Source: Actinomycetota bacterium (lineage in GTDB: Bacteria > Actinomycetota > Thermoleophilia > Miltoncostaeales > Miltoncostaeaceae). From it: a stretch of DNA of 10,225 nt. Shown piece after piece: positions 1 through 6,155 of this stretch. The position numbers and the translations under genes are program-made. Within the stretch, counting starts at the first letter, position 1. Each line of letters begins with the position of its first letter. Where the stretch lies: the NCBI GenBank assembly GCA_947475125.1, contig CANJMX010000043.1, positions 1-10,225 on the forward strand, written 5' to 3'. The notes below the pieces were generated by a model. That model did no database searches, was not told the DNA's origin, and saw only the letters and a list, made by a program, of their open reading frames with translations.

Positions 1-86
1 AGATCGTTGACGGCCGTGTGCCGCACTCGGTGATCATGGAGCTGTTCACCGAGGAGGGTCTCGGCACGATGGTCACCCGGGCGTGA
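1..86 (+). CDS. argB: Acetylglutamate kinase, C-terminal end (partial)
   Basis: Reading from base 3, 27 codons precede the TGA at 84-86. The visible peptide contains IVDGRVPHSVIMELFTEEG followed by LGTMV. This is the typical C-terminus of acetylglutamate kinase, the second enzyme of ornithine/arginine synthesis, which phosphorylates N-acetylglutamate in the cytoplasm. The gene is cut by the left edge of the window, so nothing can be said about its active site or arginine-feedback region. Its stop overlaps the GTG start of the next gene by 4 bases (GTGA), the usual sign of a coupled operon. The identity of the next gene (argD) supports the call. Confidence 0.88.
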   Translation, partial: IVDGRVPHSVIMELFTEEGLGTMVTRA

Positions 87-1261
87 TCCGCCCGGAGATG
101 ATTGCGCGCGAGCAGGCGGCGCTCATGAGTAACTACGGGCGCTACCCCGTGGAGTTTGTGCGGGGCGAGGGCGCGTGGCTCTTTGACCCTGAGGGCCGCG
201 GCTACCTCGACCTGATGTCGGGTATCTCGATGATCAACGCCGGGCACTGCCACCCCGATGTGGTGGCGGCCATCCGCGAGCAGGCCGGCACGCTCATCAA
301 CACCTCCAACCTCTATTACACCGAGCCCATGGTGGAGCTTGCCGAGTGGATCCGCGACACCTCCATGGGCGGCCGGGTGTTCTTCTGCAACTCCGGCGCC
401 GAGGCCTCGGAGGCCGCCATCAAGTTGGCGCGCAAGCACGGTGGCCCTGATCGCACAGAGTTTGTGTCGCTTGAGGACAGCTTTCATGGGCGCACCATGG
501 GAGCGCTGGCGCTCACCGGGCAGCCGGGCAAGCAGGAGGCCTTCCGGCCCTTGATGCCGGGTGCCCGGTACGTGCCGCGTAACGACAAGGACGCCCTGCG
601 CGCGGCGGTGAGCGAGAAGACCTGCGCCATCGCCATTGAGATCGTGCAGGGCGAGTGCGGCGTGTATCCGCTCGACGACGACTTCGTGCGCTTGGCGCGT
701 CAGTTGGCTGACGAGCGCGGCGCCCTCTTGATCGTGGACGAGATCCAGACGGGCATGTCGCGTACCGGGCCGCTGTACGCCTATCAGGACGCCGGCATTG
801 AGCCCGACGTCATGTGCTTGGCCAAGAGTCTCGGCGGCGGGTTCCCAATTGGAGCAGTCACGGCGAGGCCGGGCATTGACGCGGTATTCCAGCCCGGCGA
901 TCACGGGTCAACATTCGCGGGCAGCCCGCTCGCATGCGCGTCGGCACTAGCCGCTGCAAAGGTGCTCGGCGACCCGGCATTGCAGCAGCATGTGCGCACA
1001 GAGGGCGCGTGCTTCCTTGCCGGCCTTCAGGGTCTGGTGGACGACGGCCTGGCGATTGAGGCGCGTGGTCGTGGCCTGATGTGCGCAATCGAGCTTGCTG
1101 AGCCCCGCGGGGCCGACGTGGTGCTGGCGATGTTGGAGCGTGGATTCCTGGTGAACAACACCAGCGCCACCACCGTCAGGTTCCTTCCGCCATTGGTGAT
1201 CACGGGCGATGAGCTCACGAACGCGCTGAACGCACTGCGAGACGTCCTCAACGAGTCCTAG
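83..1261 (+). CDS. argD: Acetylornithine aminotransferase
   Basis: A 392-residue class III PLP-dependent aminotransferase that converts N-acetylglutamate semialdehyde to N-acetylornithine with glutamate as amino donor. In some bacteria ArgD also serves in the diaminopimelate branch. Visible features: the N-terminal RGEGAWLFDPEGRGYLDLMSG strand region (about 28-47), the cofactor-phosphate motif NSGAEASEAAIKLAR (103-117), SFHGRTMGALALTG (133-146), the PLP-ring aspartate in IVDEIQTGMSRTG (D219), and the Schiff-base lysine in CLAKSLGGGFPIGA (K248). HGSTFAGSPLAC (274-285) is the usual motif downstream of the lysine. Length is normal for the family. The GTG at 83 is chosen because it overlaps the argB stop. 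The in-frame ATG codons at 98 and 125 are alternatives, and no start here has a convincing Shine-Dalgarno sequence. ArgD rather than a GABA or ornithine aminotransferase is supported by argB immediately upstream. Confidence 0.93.
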   Translation: MIRPEMIAREQAALMSNYGRYPVEFVRGEGAWLFDPEGRGYLDLMSGISMINAGHCHPDVVAAIREQAGTLINTSNLYYTEPMVELAEWIRDTSMGGRVFFCNSGAEASEAAIKLARKHGGPDRTEFVSLEDSFHGRTMGALALTGQPGKQEAFRPLMPGARYVPRNDKDALRAAVSEKTCAIAIEIVQGECGVYPLDDDFVRLARQLADERGALLIVDEIQTGMSRTGPLYAYQDAGIEPDVMCLAKSLGGGFPIGAVTARPGIDAVFQPGDHGSTFAGSPLACASALAAAKVLGDPALQQHVRTEGACFLAGLQGLVDDGLAIEARGRGLMCAIELAEPRGADVVLAMLERGFLVNNTSATTVRFLPPLVITGDELTNALNALRDVLNES

Positions 1262-1277
1262 TATCACCTCTAACGCT

Positions 1278-1293
1278 GAAGGGAGGTGGTCCA
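1278..1293 (+). promoter_or_regulatory. Extended anti-anti-SD: 16 nt complementary to the 16S rRNA 3' tail
   Basis: GAAGGGAGGTGGTCCA differs from the full complement of a canonical 16S rRNA 3' end (GAAAGGAGGTGATCCA) at two positions. Both are A-to-G changes that keep G-U pairs, so all 16 positions can pair. Ordinary ribosome-binding sites use 4-8 nt. No standard start codon sits 5-9 nt downstream: the closest candidates are ATA at 1295, with ideal spacing but an unusual codon, and TTG at 1302, which is too far. The actual 16S end of this organism is not in the window, so the match assumes the conserved sequence. Confidence 0.5.
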
Positions 1294-1301
1294 AATAAAC
1301 G

Positions 1302-1349
1302 TTGACCATAGTTGCGCAGGTGGCGGTAGCTAGGGAGCGACTCCCCTGA
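1302..1349 (+). CDS. Possible 15-codon leader-type ORF
   Basis: A TTG at 1302 opens a 15-codon frame reading MTIVAQVAVARERLP, which ends in two tandem in-frame stops (TGATGA, 1347-1352). A TAA at 1296-1298 closes the frame upstream. Its codons form the 5' arm of the long hairpin, and the stops fall in the apical loop, an arrangement seen in attenuator leader peptides. Against it, TTG lies 13 nt after the GGAGGTG core, which is longer than normal. An overlapping frame from ATA 1295 (12 codons, ending TAG 1331) has better spacing but a poor start codon. Translation is a guess from layout. Confidence 0.2.
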   Translation: MTIVAQVAVARERLP

Positions 1350-1414
1350 TGAGCAGCTGCAGCCGGGGGGCCGAGCAACCTCGCTCCCTCGCAACTCCAC
1401 TGCCGTCACCGTCC

Positions 1415-1463
1415 TGAGGGCCTGGGCGCGGACCATTCCGCACCCAGGCCCTCACGCTTTTTT
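1415..1463 (+). terminator. Strong intrinsic terminator
   Basis: A perfect 12-bp stem, TGAGGGCCTGGG (1415-1426) with CCCAGGCCCTCA (1443-1454), continues past one C/A mismatch into GCGG/CCGC with a 6-nt loop (1432-1437). A run of six T follows at 1458-1463. The T tract is on the + strand only, so it ends transcripts coming from argD and/or from the structured element just upstream. Confidence 0.88.
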
Positions 1464-1778
1464 GCAGGGCTTCTCACCCCCGCCACCCCTCGCGCGCTTT
1501 ATGACACAGCGACTGACCCCCACCGGGGACTGACCCCAACCGCGCGACTTCCGCCACCCCCCGCGCGACTTCTGACGCGGGGACTGTCCCCGCCCGAAGG
1601 CCCACCCCCGTACGAAATCTGGCTTCGGAACTGCCTTTCGTGCAGGTCGAAGGGCCCCGCGCGACTTATGACACAGCGACTGACCCCCACCGGGGACTGA
1701 CCCCCACCGGGGACTGACCCCCACCGGGGACTGACCCCCACCGGGGTCTGACCCCGTGGGCGGGGGCATCACTGGGGG
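1464..1778. repeat. GC-rich intergenic repeat region (no gene seen)
   Basis: These 315 bases carry no credible gene; long frames on the minus strand are low-complexity translations of the repeats. The contents are a 39-bp direct repeat (1499-1537 and 1666-1704, starting TTATGACACAGCGACTGACC); the decamer CGCGCGACTT at 1541-1550, 1562-1571 and 1658-1667, with a variant at 1491-1500; a perfect 13-bp palindrome GGGGACTGTCCCC at 1579-1591; and a 17-bp tandem array at 1679-1746. The less repetitive middle (1605-1655) contains ACGAAATCTGGCTTCGGAAC. The style resembles REP-like or other dispersed intergenic elements, but whether copies occur elsewhere in the genome cannot be seen here. Confidence 0.7.
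1679..1755. repeat. 17-bp tandem repeat with alternating C5 and G4 tracts
   Basis: Four identical copies of ACTGACCCCCACCGGGG run at 1679-1695, 1696-1712, 1713-1729 and 1730-1746. A degenerate fifth start (TCTGACCCC, 1747-1755) follows. One further perfect copy at 1512-1528 and a decayed one at 1529-1545 lie in the upstream block. Each unit can form short hairpins (CCCC-ACC-GGGG). Each strand carries four runs of at least 4 G separated by 12-13 nt. The last junction forms the perfect palindrome GGGGTCTGACCCC (1743-1755). Confidence 0.92.
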
Positions 1779-2438
1779 TTACGCGTGAAGGTGTTCGAGG
1801 AGGAATTGGATGGTGTCGGCCTGCACGTTGGGGTCGTGCTGCAAGCTTCGGTGGTCGCCTCCCATTTTCACCCGCAGGTGCTTCGGCTGCTGCACGCGGG
1901 AGTACAGACGCAACGTCTCGCTCCATGGCACGGTCTCGTCATCTCGCGCGTGCCAGAAGCCCCGGGCCACGCCGTCGGTGCGCCACACGCCGTCGTCGAG
2001 GGGGAGGCCACGGGGCCAGTCCTGCGCGAGCAGGCGGGCAAGTGACTCGGCCTGGGCGGGGCAGATTGCCACCACCGCCCGCACCCCGGGATGGACCGCC
2101 GCCGCGTTCAGGGCCAGGAACCCGCCCATGGATGATCCCCGCAGGCCCAGCGCCCCGGCGCCCCGGGTGTGGAGCTCGTCGAGGCAGGCCAATACGTCAC
2201 CCGGCATTCCAGCATCCATCGCGCCGCCAGTATCGCCGTGCCCGCGCAGGTCGGGTATCAGCGCCCACATGCCGGCATCGGCCACACGATCGGCGAAGTC
2301 GAGGTGGTTCTCCTTGCTGCTGCCGGCGCCATGCAGCACCACCACGCCCGGCGCGCCGGGGGCCCCGGGCATGAGGAGGGCGCTGACGGCGAGGCCGTCA
2401 CGCGATGTGATGGTGATCTGCTCGGTGACATGGGGCAT
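1779..2438 (-). CDS. Alpha/beta hydrolase, dienelactone-hydrolase/esterase-like
   Basis: A 219-residue single-domain alpha/beta hydrolase, probably cytoplasmic since no signal peptide or membrane segment is visible. Visible features: the oxyanion-loop HGAGSSKEN (36-44), the PDLRGHGDTGG strand-turn (62-72), the nucleophile elbow GSSMGG with Ser103 in GxSxG, a likely acid Asp166 or Asp167 in HARDDETVPW, and a likely catalytic His196 in GGDHRSL. The triad is therefore complete and the protein should be an active hydrolase (esterase, lipase or related). The true substrate cannot be read from sequence. The ATG start at 2438 fits the motif spacing. There is no Shine-Dalgarno sequence, but a -10-like TACGCT lies 9 nt before it. 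The gene is divergent from lysA and shows no functional link to it. It ends right beside the repeat region. Confidence 0.85.
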   Translation of the reverse strand: MPHVTEQITITSRDGLAVSALLMPGAPGAPGVVVLHGAGSSKENHLDFADRVADAGMWALIPDLRGHGDTGGAMDAGMPGDVLACLDELHTRGAGALGLRGSSMGGFLALNAAAVHPGVRAVVAICPAQAESLARLLAQDWPRGLPLDDGVWRTDGVARGFWHARDDETVPWSETLRLYSRVQQPKHLRVKMGGDHRSLQHDPNVQADTIQFLLEHLHA

Positions 2439-2447
2439 GAGGGGGCC

Positions 2448-2453
2448 AGCGTA
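2448..2453 (-). promoter_or_regulatory. Putative -10 box of the hydrolase gene
   Basis: TACGCT reads on the minus strand and ends 9 nt before the ATG at 2438. This would start the RNA only a few bases upstream of the start codon, giving a near-leaderless mRNA. That agrees with the lack of a Shine-Dalgarno sequence. No clear -35 is seen. Confidence 0.35.
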
Positions 2454-2490
2454 CCGCCGTGGCGTGCCCGTCCCGGGGTGCCGCCTTTGC

Positions 2491-2496
2491 TAGCGT
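2491..2496 (+). promoter_or_regulatory. Putative -10 box of the lysA-hom-thrC-thrB operon
   Basis: TAGCGT (TAnnnT, the actinobacterial -10 pattern) ends 10 nt before the ATG at 2507. The predicted transcript would begin within about 3-4 nt of the start codon. No ribosome-binding site is present between them, so a leaderless or near-leaderless start is likely. No TTGAC-like -35 was found at the right distance. Confidence 0.45.
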
Positions 2497-2506
2497 CCTG
2501 CGGCTT

Positions 2507-3808
2507 ATGCAGCCACTTTCCAACGTCCTGCCGCCCTCTGCGGCCACCACTGCCGACGGCCATCTGTCCATCGGTGGATGCGACGTGGTCGTGCTCGCCG
2601 AGGAGCACGGAACTCCGCTTGTGGTCTACGACGCCGGGGCACTTCGCGACACCATGCAGCGCTACTTGCAGGCGTTCCGCGCCCACGACCCGCACGCCGA
2701 GGTGATCTACGCCAGCAAGGCCTTCTGGGCCCAGGCGGTGCTTCGCATGGTGCATGAGGAGGACCTGCGCGTGGACGTCGCCTCGGGCGGCGAGTTGTTC
2801 ATGGCCCTGCACGCGGGGTTTCCGCCGCAGAAGATCGTGATGCACGGCAATGCGAAGGACGCGAAGGAGATCAACGAGGCCCTCGAAGCCCGCGTGGGGC
2901 TGCTGGTGTGCGACAGCCTCAATGAGATCTCGTTGCTCAACCGCATTGCCGGTGAGCGTGGCGTGGTGCAGGACGTGCTCATCCGCGTGACCCCGGGCGT
3001 CAAGCCCTCCACCCACGAATACATCTCCACTGGTCAGCTCGACAGTAAGTTCGGGTTCTCTCTGGAGGGGGGCCTCGCCGCCGCGGCCGTCGCCGCCTGT
3101 CGCGCCGCCACGCACGTGAACATCGTGGGCCTGCACTGCCACATCGGATCCCAGATCTTCGAGATCGGTGCGTATCCGGTGGCCGCCCAACTGCTCGCCG
3201 CCTTCGTGAAGGAGGTCGGCCGCGAGGGTCTGGACATCATGGACATGGGCGGTGGCCTGGGCATCGCATACGGCCGCGCCGACGATCCGCCGTCGGTGGA
3301 GGAGTACGCCGACACTGTCATGGACGCCGTATTTTCGGAGTGGGACGCCGCTGGCCTCGAGCGCCCGCGCGTGATGGTGGAGCCCGGCCGCAGCATTGTG
3401 GGCCGCGCCGGTGTCACCGTGTACCGCGTGACCGGTACCAAGGACATCCCCGGCGTGCGTCGCTACGTGGCGGTCGATGGCGGCATGAGCGACCTCATGC
3501 GGCCCATGCTCTACGGCGCCGTATATGAGGCCATCCTTCCCGAGCGCCCCGAGGCCGAGGGCTCCGAGCACGTGCGCCTGGTCGGCAAGCACTGCGAAAG
3601 CGGCGACGTGCTCATCAAGGAGATCGACCTGCCGCACCTCGAGGCCGGCAATCTGGTGTGCCTCCCCGCCACCGGCGCCTACGGTGTGGCAATGGCCAGT
3701 AACTACAACGGCGTCACCCGCCCCGCCGTGGTGTTTGTGGACAATGGCGAGGCCACCGTGGTGGTGCGCCGTGAGACCTACGGCGAGCTCGTCTCGAGGG
3801 ATGCATGA
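2507..3808 (+). CDS. lysA: Diaminopimelate decarboxylase
   Basis: A 433-residue PLP enzyme that decarboxylates meso-diaminopimelate to L-lysine, the last step of lysine synthesis. It has the alanine-racemase-like TIM barrel followed by a beta-sandwich. Visible features: the PLP lysine in VIYASKAF (K71), GLHCHIGSQI with His212 (208-217), the phosphate-binding glycines MGGGLGI (247-253), EPGRSIVGRAG (292-302), the dimer active-site motif CESGD (363-367, Cys363), and ATGAYGVAMASNYN (388-401). Length matches the family. The ATG at 2507 gives a normal N-terminus and follows a -10-like TAGCGT. The frame stays open back to a GTG at 2459, but that start would overlap the promoter and add 16 residues with no family resemblance. 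The gene overlaps hom by 4 bases. Confidence 0.96.
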   Translation: MQPLSNVLPPSAATTADGHLSIGGCDVVVLAEEHGTPLVVYDAGALRDTMQRYLQAFRAHDPHAEVIYASKAFWAQAVLRMVHEEDLRVDVASGGELFMALHAGFPPQKIVMHGNAKDAKEINEALEARVGLLVCDSLNEISLLNRIAGERGVVQDVLIRVTPGVKPSTHEYISTGQLDSKFGFSLEGGLAAAAVAACRAATHVNIVGLHCHIGSQIFEIGAYPVAAQLLAAFVKEVGREGLDIMDMGGGLGIAYGRADDPPSVEEYADTVMDAVFSEWDAAGLERPRVMVEPGRSIVGRAGVTVYRVTGTKDIPGVRRYVAVDGGMSDLMRPMLYGAVYEAILPERPEAEGSEHVRLVGKHCESGDVLIKEIDLPHLEAGNLVCLPATGAYGVAMASNYNGVTRPAVVFVDNGEATVVVRRETYGELVSRDA

Positions 3809-5097
3809 GCGACATCGTGCGAATCGGCATGCTGGGCGGCGGCACGGTGGGGCAGGGCGTGGCGCGAATCATTCGCGATACGGCCGACACCATCGAGCGC
3901 GCAACCGGCCACCGCATCGAGATAGGCCCCGTGCTGGTGCGTGATGCCTCGCTGGACCGCCCCGGTATCGATCCGTCGTCCATCACCACCGATCCGCAGG
4001 CCGTGCTGGGCAACCCTGACCTGGACATCATCATCGAGGTGATGGGCGGCGTGGAGCCCACCCGCGAGTGGCTCATCCAGGCGCTTCGCAGCGGTACCTC
4101 CGTGGTGACCGCCAACAAGCAGCTGCTGGCACGGCATGCCCCTGAGCTTCTCGCCGCTGCCGAAGAGGGTGGCAGCGAACTGCGGTTCGAGGCGTCGGTG
4201 TGCGCTGCCATCCCCGTCATCAAGGTGCTGCGCGAGTCGCTGCTGGCCGCCGAGATCGAGTCGGTCATGGGCATCGTCAACGGCACCACCAATTACATCC
4301 TCACCGAGATGCGTAAGAGCGGCATGCCCTATGCCGACGCGCTCACGCAGGCGCAGGATTTGGGCTACGCCGAGGCCGATCCCACCGAGGACGTCGGTGG
4401 CGGCGACGCGGCAGCCAAGATGGCGATCCTGTCGTCCATTGCGTTTCACACCCGCGTGTCGATTGACGACGTGCCGCACGTGGGCATCGACCAACTGCAG
4501 GGTGATGACGTTGACATCGCCCACGAGCTCGGGTTCGTCACCAAGTTGCTGGGTGTCGCGCGCCTTGTTGACGGTGCGGTGTCGGTGCGCGTGCACCCGG
4601 CGCTGGTACCCGGTGACCACCCGCTGGCCGCCATCAACGGCGCCGACAACGCGGTGCTTCTCGAGTCGTCGATGGTGCGCCAGATCATGCTTGTGGGCCC
4701 CGGTGCCGGTGGCACCGAGACGGCATCAGCCGTGGTGAGCGACGTGCTGTCCATTCTCGGCAGCAACCCCGGATCATTTCTGGGCGGAGCGCTGGTGGAT
4801 GCCGGGCGCCCCATGGCGCAGGAGGGGTCGCTCGACAGCGCCTTCTACTTGCGCATCGACGTCGCCGACAAGCCGGGCGTGCTCGCCCGCGTGTCATCGG
4901 TGCTCAGCGACAGTGGGGTGTCGATACTCACGGTGCTGCAGCGCGGTGAGGGCGAGGCCGCGCGCCTGGTGATGATCCTGCACCGCGGACCGGAGTCGCG
5001 GGTGACCGAGGCCTTGGCTGCCCTGCGCGCCCTGCCCGAAGTGCGTGACGAGCCCGTGCTCATCCACGTGGTGGGTGACGGGCAGGCATCTGCGTGA
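3805..5097 (+). CDS. hom: Homoserine dehydrogenase (with ACT domain)
   Basis: A 430-residue NAD(P)-dependent enzyme reducing aspartate semialdehyde to homoserine, the branch point to threonine and methionine. The N-terminal Rossmann fold shows GMLGGGTVGQGVA (8-20). Next come VTANKQLLARH with Lys105 (101-111), the NGTTNYILTEM signature (159-169), and the catalytic stretch GYAEADPTEDVGGGDAAAK (187-205) with Glu190, Asp201 and Lys205. The C-terminal third (about 347-425, starting FYLRIDVADKPGVLARVSSVL) is an ACT domain, which in this family commonly binds threonine for feedback control. No aspartokinase domain is attached, so this is the monofunctional form. The ATG overlaps the lysA stop (ATGA), and GAGGG lies 4 nt upstream at 3796-3800. 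Confidence 0.96.
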   Translation: MSDIVRIGMLGGGTVGQGVARIIRDTADTIERATGHRIEIGPVLVRDASLDRPGIDPSSITTDPQAVLGNPDLDIIIEVMGGVEPTREWLIQALRSGTSVVTANKQLLARHAPELLAAAEEGGSELRFEASVCAAIPVIKVLRESLLAAEIESVMGIVNGTTNYILTEMRKSGMPYADALTQAQDLGYAEADPTEDVGGGDAAAKMAILSSIAFHTRVSIDDVPHVGIDQLQGDDVDIAHELGFVTKLLGVARLVDGAVSVRVHPALVPGDHPLAAINGADNAVLLESSMVRQIMLVGPGAGGTETASAVVSDVLSILGSNPGSFLGGALVDAGRPMAQEGSLDSAFYLRIDVADKPGVLARVSSVLSDSGVSILTVLQRGEGEAARLVMILHRGPESRVTEALAALRALPEVRDEPVLIHVVGDGQASA

Positions 5098-6155
5098 TCA
5101 CCGTGCAGCGCAACCTGCCGCTTATCGAGCGTTACCGCGAGTATCTGCCAGTGAGTGACGCCACGCCGGTCATCAGCATGGGCGAGGGGTCAACGCCACT
5201 GGTGCCGCTCACCAAGCTGTCGGCCTGTCTCGATCTCGACATCCACGTGAAGTTGGAGGGGCTCAACCCCACCGGCTCATTCAAGGACCGGGGCATGACC
5301 CTGGCCATCTCCAAGGCAGTCGAGGACGGTGCCACTGCCGTCATCTGCGCGAGCACCGGCAATACCTCCGCTGCCGCCGCCGCCTACGCCGCCCGTGCCG
5401 GCCTCACCTGCGCGGTCATCATCCCCGGCGGCCAGATCGCGCTCGGCAAACTGGCGCAGGCGCTCATCTACGGCGCCAAGGTGCTGGCAATCGATGGAAA
5501 CTTCGACGATGCCCTGCGTCTGGTCCGCGAGATGAGCGACACGCACCCCATTGCTCTGGTCAACTCACTCAACCCGTACCGCCTTGAGGGCCAGAAGACC
5601 GGTGCCTTCGAGGTGATTGACGCCTTGGGCGATGCCCCCGACGTGCTGTGCATCCCTGTCGGCAACGCCGGCAACATCTCGGCGTACTGGATGGGCTTTC
5701 AGCAATTCCACGGTCTGGGCAAGGCGCAGCGCCTTCCTCGCCTCATGGGGTTTCAGGCAGCTGGCTCGGCCCCGCTCGTGACTGGCGCGGTGGTGAAGAA
5801 CCCCGACACGGTGGCCACGGCGATTCGCATCGGCGACCCGGTGCGTGGCGATCAGGCGATGGATGCCATGCGCGACTCCGGCGGCCAGGTGGACAGCGTC
5901 ACCGACGACGAGATCCTCTCTGCCTACCGCATGCTGGCCGCAACCGAGGGCGTGTTCTGCGAACCGTCGTCGGCCGCGAGCGTGGCGGGTCTCATCAAGG
6001 CACAGGCCGCCGGCAGGCTGAAGGCGGGCGAGCGCGTGGTGTGCGTGCTTACCGGCAACGGCCTGAAGGATCCCGACACCGCAATCGCCCAGAGCGGACA
6101 GGTCATCGACATTCCGGCCAGCTTCGCCGCCGCCGAGCAGGCGCTGTATGGCTGA
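5094..6155 (+). CDS. thrC: Threonine synthase
   Basis: A 353-residue fold-type II PLP enzyme that converts O-phosphohomoserine to threonine plus phosphate. Visible features: GEGSTPLVPL (30-39), the PLP lysine in PTGSFKDRG (Lys64), the substrate/cofactor loop ASTGNTSAAAAAYA (86-99), the phosphate-binding PVGNAGNISAYW (188-199), EPSSAASVAG (290-299), and TGNGLKDP (320-327). The size fits the short threonine synthases typical of Actinobacteria and Bacillus rather than the longer E. coli/yeast type. The GTG start at 5094 overlaps the hom stop (GTGA). The upstream Shine-Dalgarno sequence is weak, so translation probably relies on coupling to hom. The next gene supplies its substrate. Confidence 0.96.
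   Translation: MITVQRNLPLIERYREYLPVSDATPVISMGEGSTPLVPLTKLSACLDLDIHVKLEGLNPTGSFKDRGMTLAISKAVEDGATAVICASTGNTSAAAAAYAARAGLTCAVIIPGGQIALGKLAQALIYGAKVLAIDGNFDDALRLVREMSDTHPIALVNSLNPYRLEGQKTGAFEVIDALGDAPDVLCIPVGNAGNISAYWMGFQQFHGLGKAQRLPRLMGFQAAGSAPLVTGAVVKNPDTVATAIRIGDPVRGDQAMDAMRDSGGQVDSVTDDEILSAYRMLAATEGVFCEPSSAASVAGLIKAQAAGRLKAGERVVCVLTGNGLKDPDTAIAQSGQVIDIPASFAAAEQALYG

Larger units (their letters stand above)
1278..1410 (+). ncRNA. Structured RNA element 3' of argD (candidate sRNA, leader or 3'-UTR element)
   Basis: The region begins with GAAGGGAGGTGGTCCA (1278-1293). A possible small hairpin follows (TGGTC 1287-1291 with GACCA 1304-1308). Then comes a long nested fold: 1319-1329 pairs with 1400-1410 over 11 bp (two G-U), 1332-1340 pairs perfectly with 1381-1389 (AGGGAGCGA/TCGCTCCCT, 9 bp), and 1341-1346 pairs with 1365-1370 (CTCCCC/GGGGGG, one G-U). 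The fold leaves an 18-nt apical loop and one-sided bulges at 1371-1380 and 1390-1399. A strong terminator starts only 4 nt later. This could be the 3' end of the arginine mRNA, an independent sRNA, or an attenuator-like leader whose target gene is missing. I compared it by eye with several known RNA families (6S, SRP, RNase P, tmRNA, ykkC/guanidine, cobalamin, T-box, hammerhead) and none fits. The pairing is seen directly; any function is inferred. Confidence 0.45.

Noticed and set aside
1302..1332. TTGACC (1302-1307) with TAGCTA (1327-1332) as a sigma-70-type promoter firing into the hairpin.
   Set aside because: The 19-bp spacing is poor and both boxes are part of the RNA fold. It remains possible for an independent sRNA, but I could not support it as a feature.
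1344..1380. CTGATGAG at 1346-1353 resembles the hammerhead ribozyme core, with CCGAGCAAC downstream.
   Set aside because: The required GAAA core and the cleavage-site NUH in the right helices are missing.
1339..1533. A +1 frameshift at CTC-CCC-TGA (1341-1349) would extend the 15-codon ORF into an open frame reaching TGA 1531.
   Set aside because: The extension runs through the terminator stem, the T tract and the repeat region. Its openness is explained by those GC-rich structures, and no protein family is recognisable in it.
1452..1926. Minus-strand frames of 80-106 residues rich in GVSPRWGSVPGGGQSP.
   Set aside because: They are direct translations of the 17-bp repeat in different frames, with low complexity and no start signals.
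1810..2705. Plus-strand frames of 149-227 codons across the hydrolase gene.
   Set aside because: Their Pro/Arg-rich products are typical shadows. The minus-strand hydrolase has a complete triad and normal fold motifs.
2258..3637. A 459-codon minus-strand frame opposite lysA.
   Set aside because: It is antisense to a gene with every LysA motif intact. Long antisense frames are expected in GC-rich coding DNA, and the His/Ala/Gly-rich product resembles no family.
3778..4620. A 280-codon minus-strand frame opposite hom.
   Set aside because: It is the shadow of a clearly conserved homoserine dehydrogenase, with no plausible protein features of its own.
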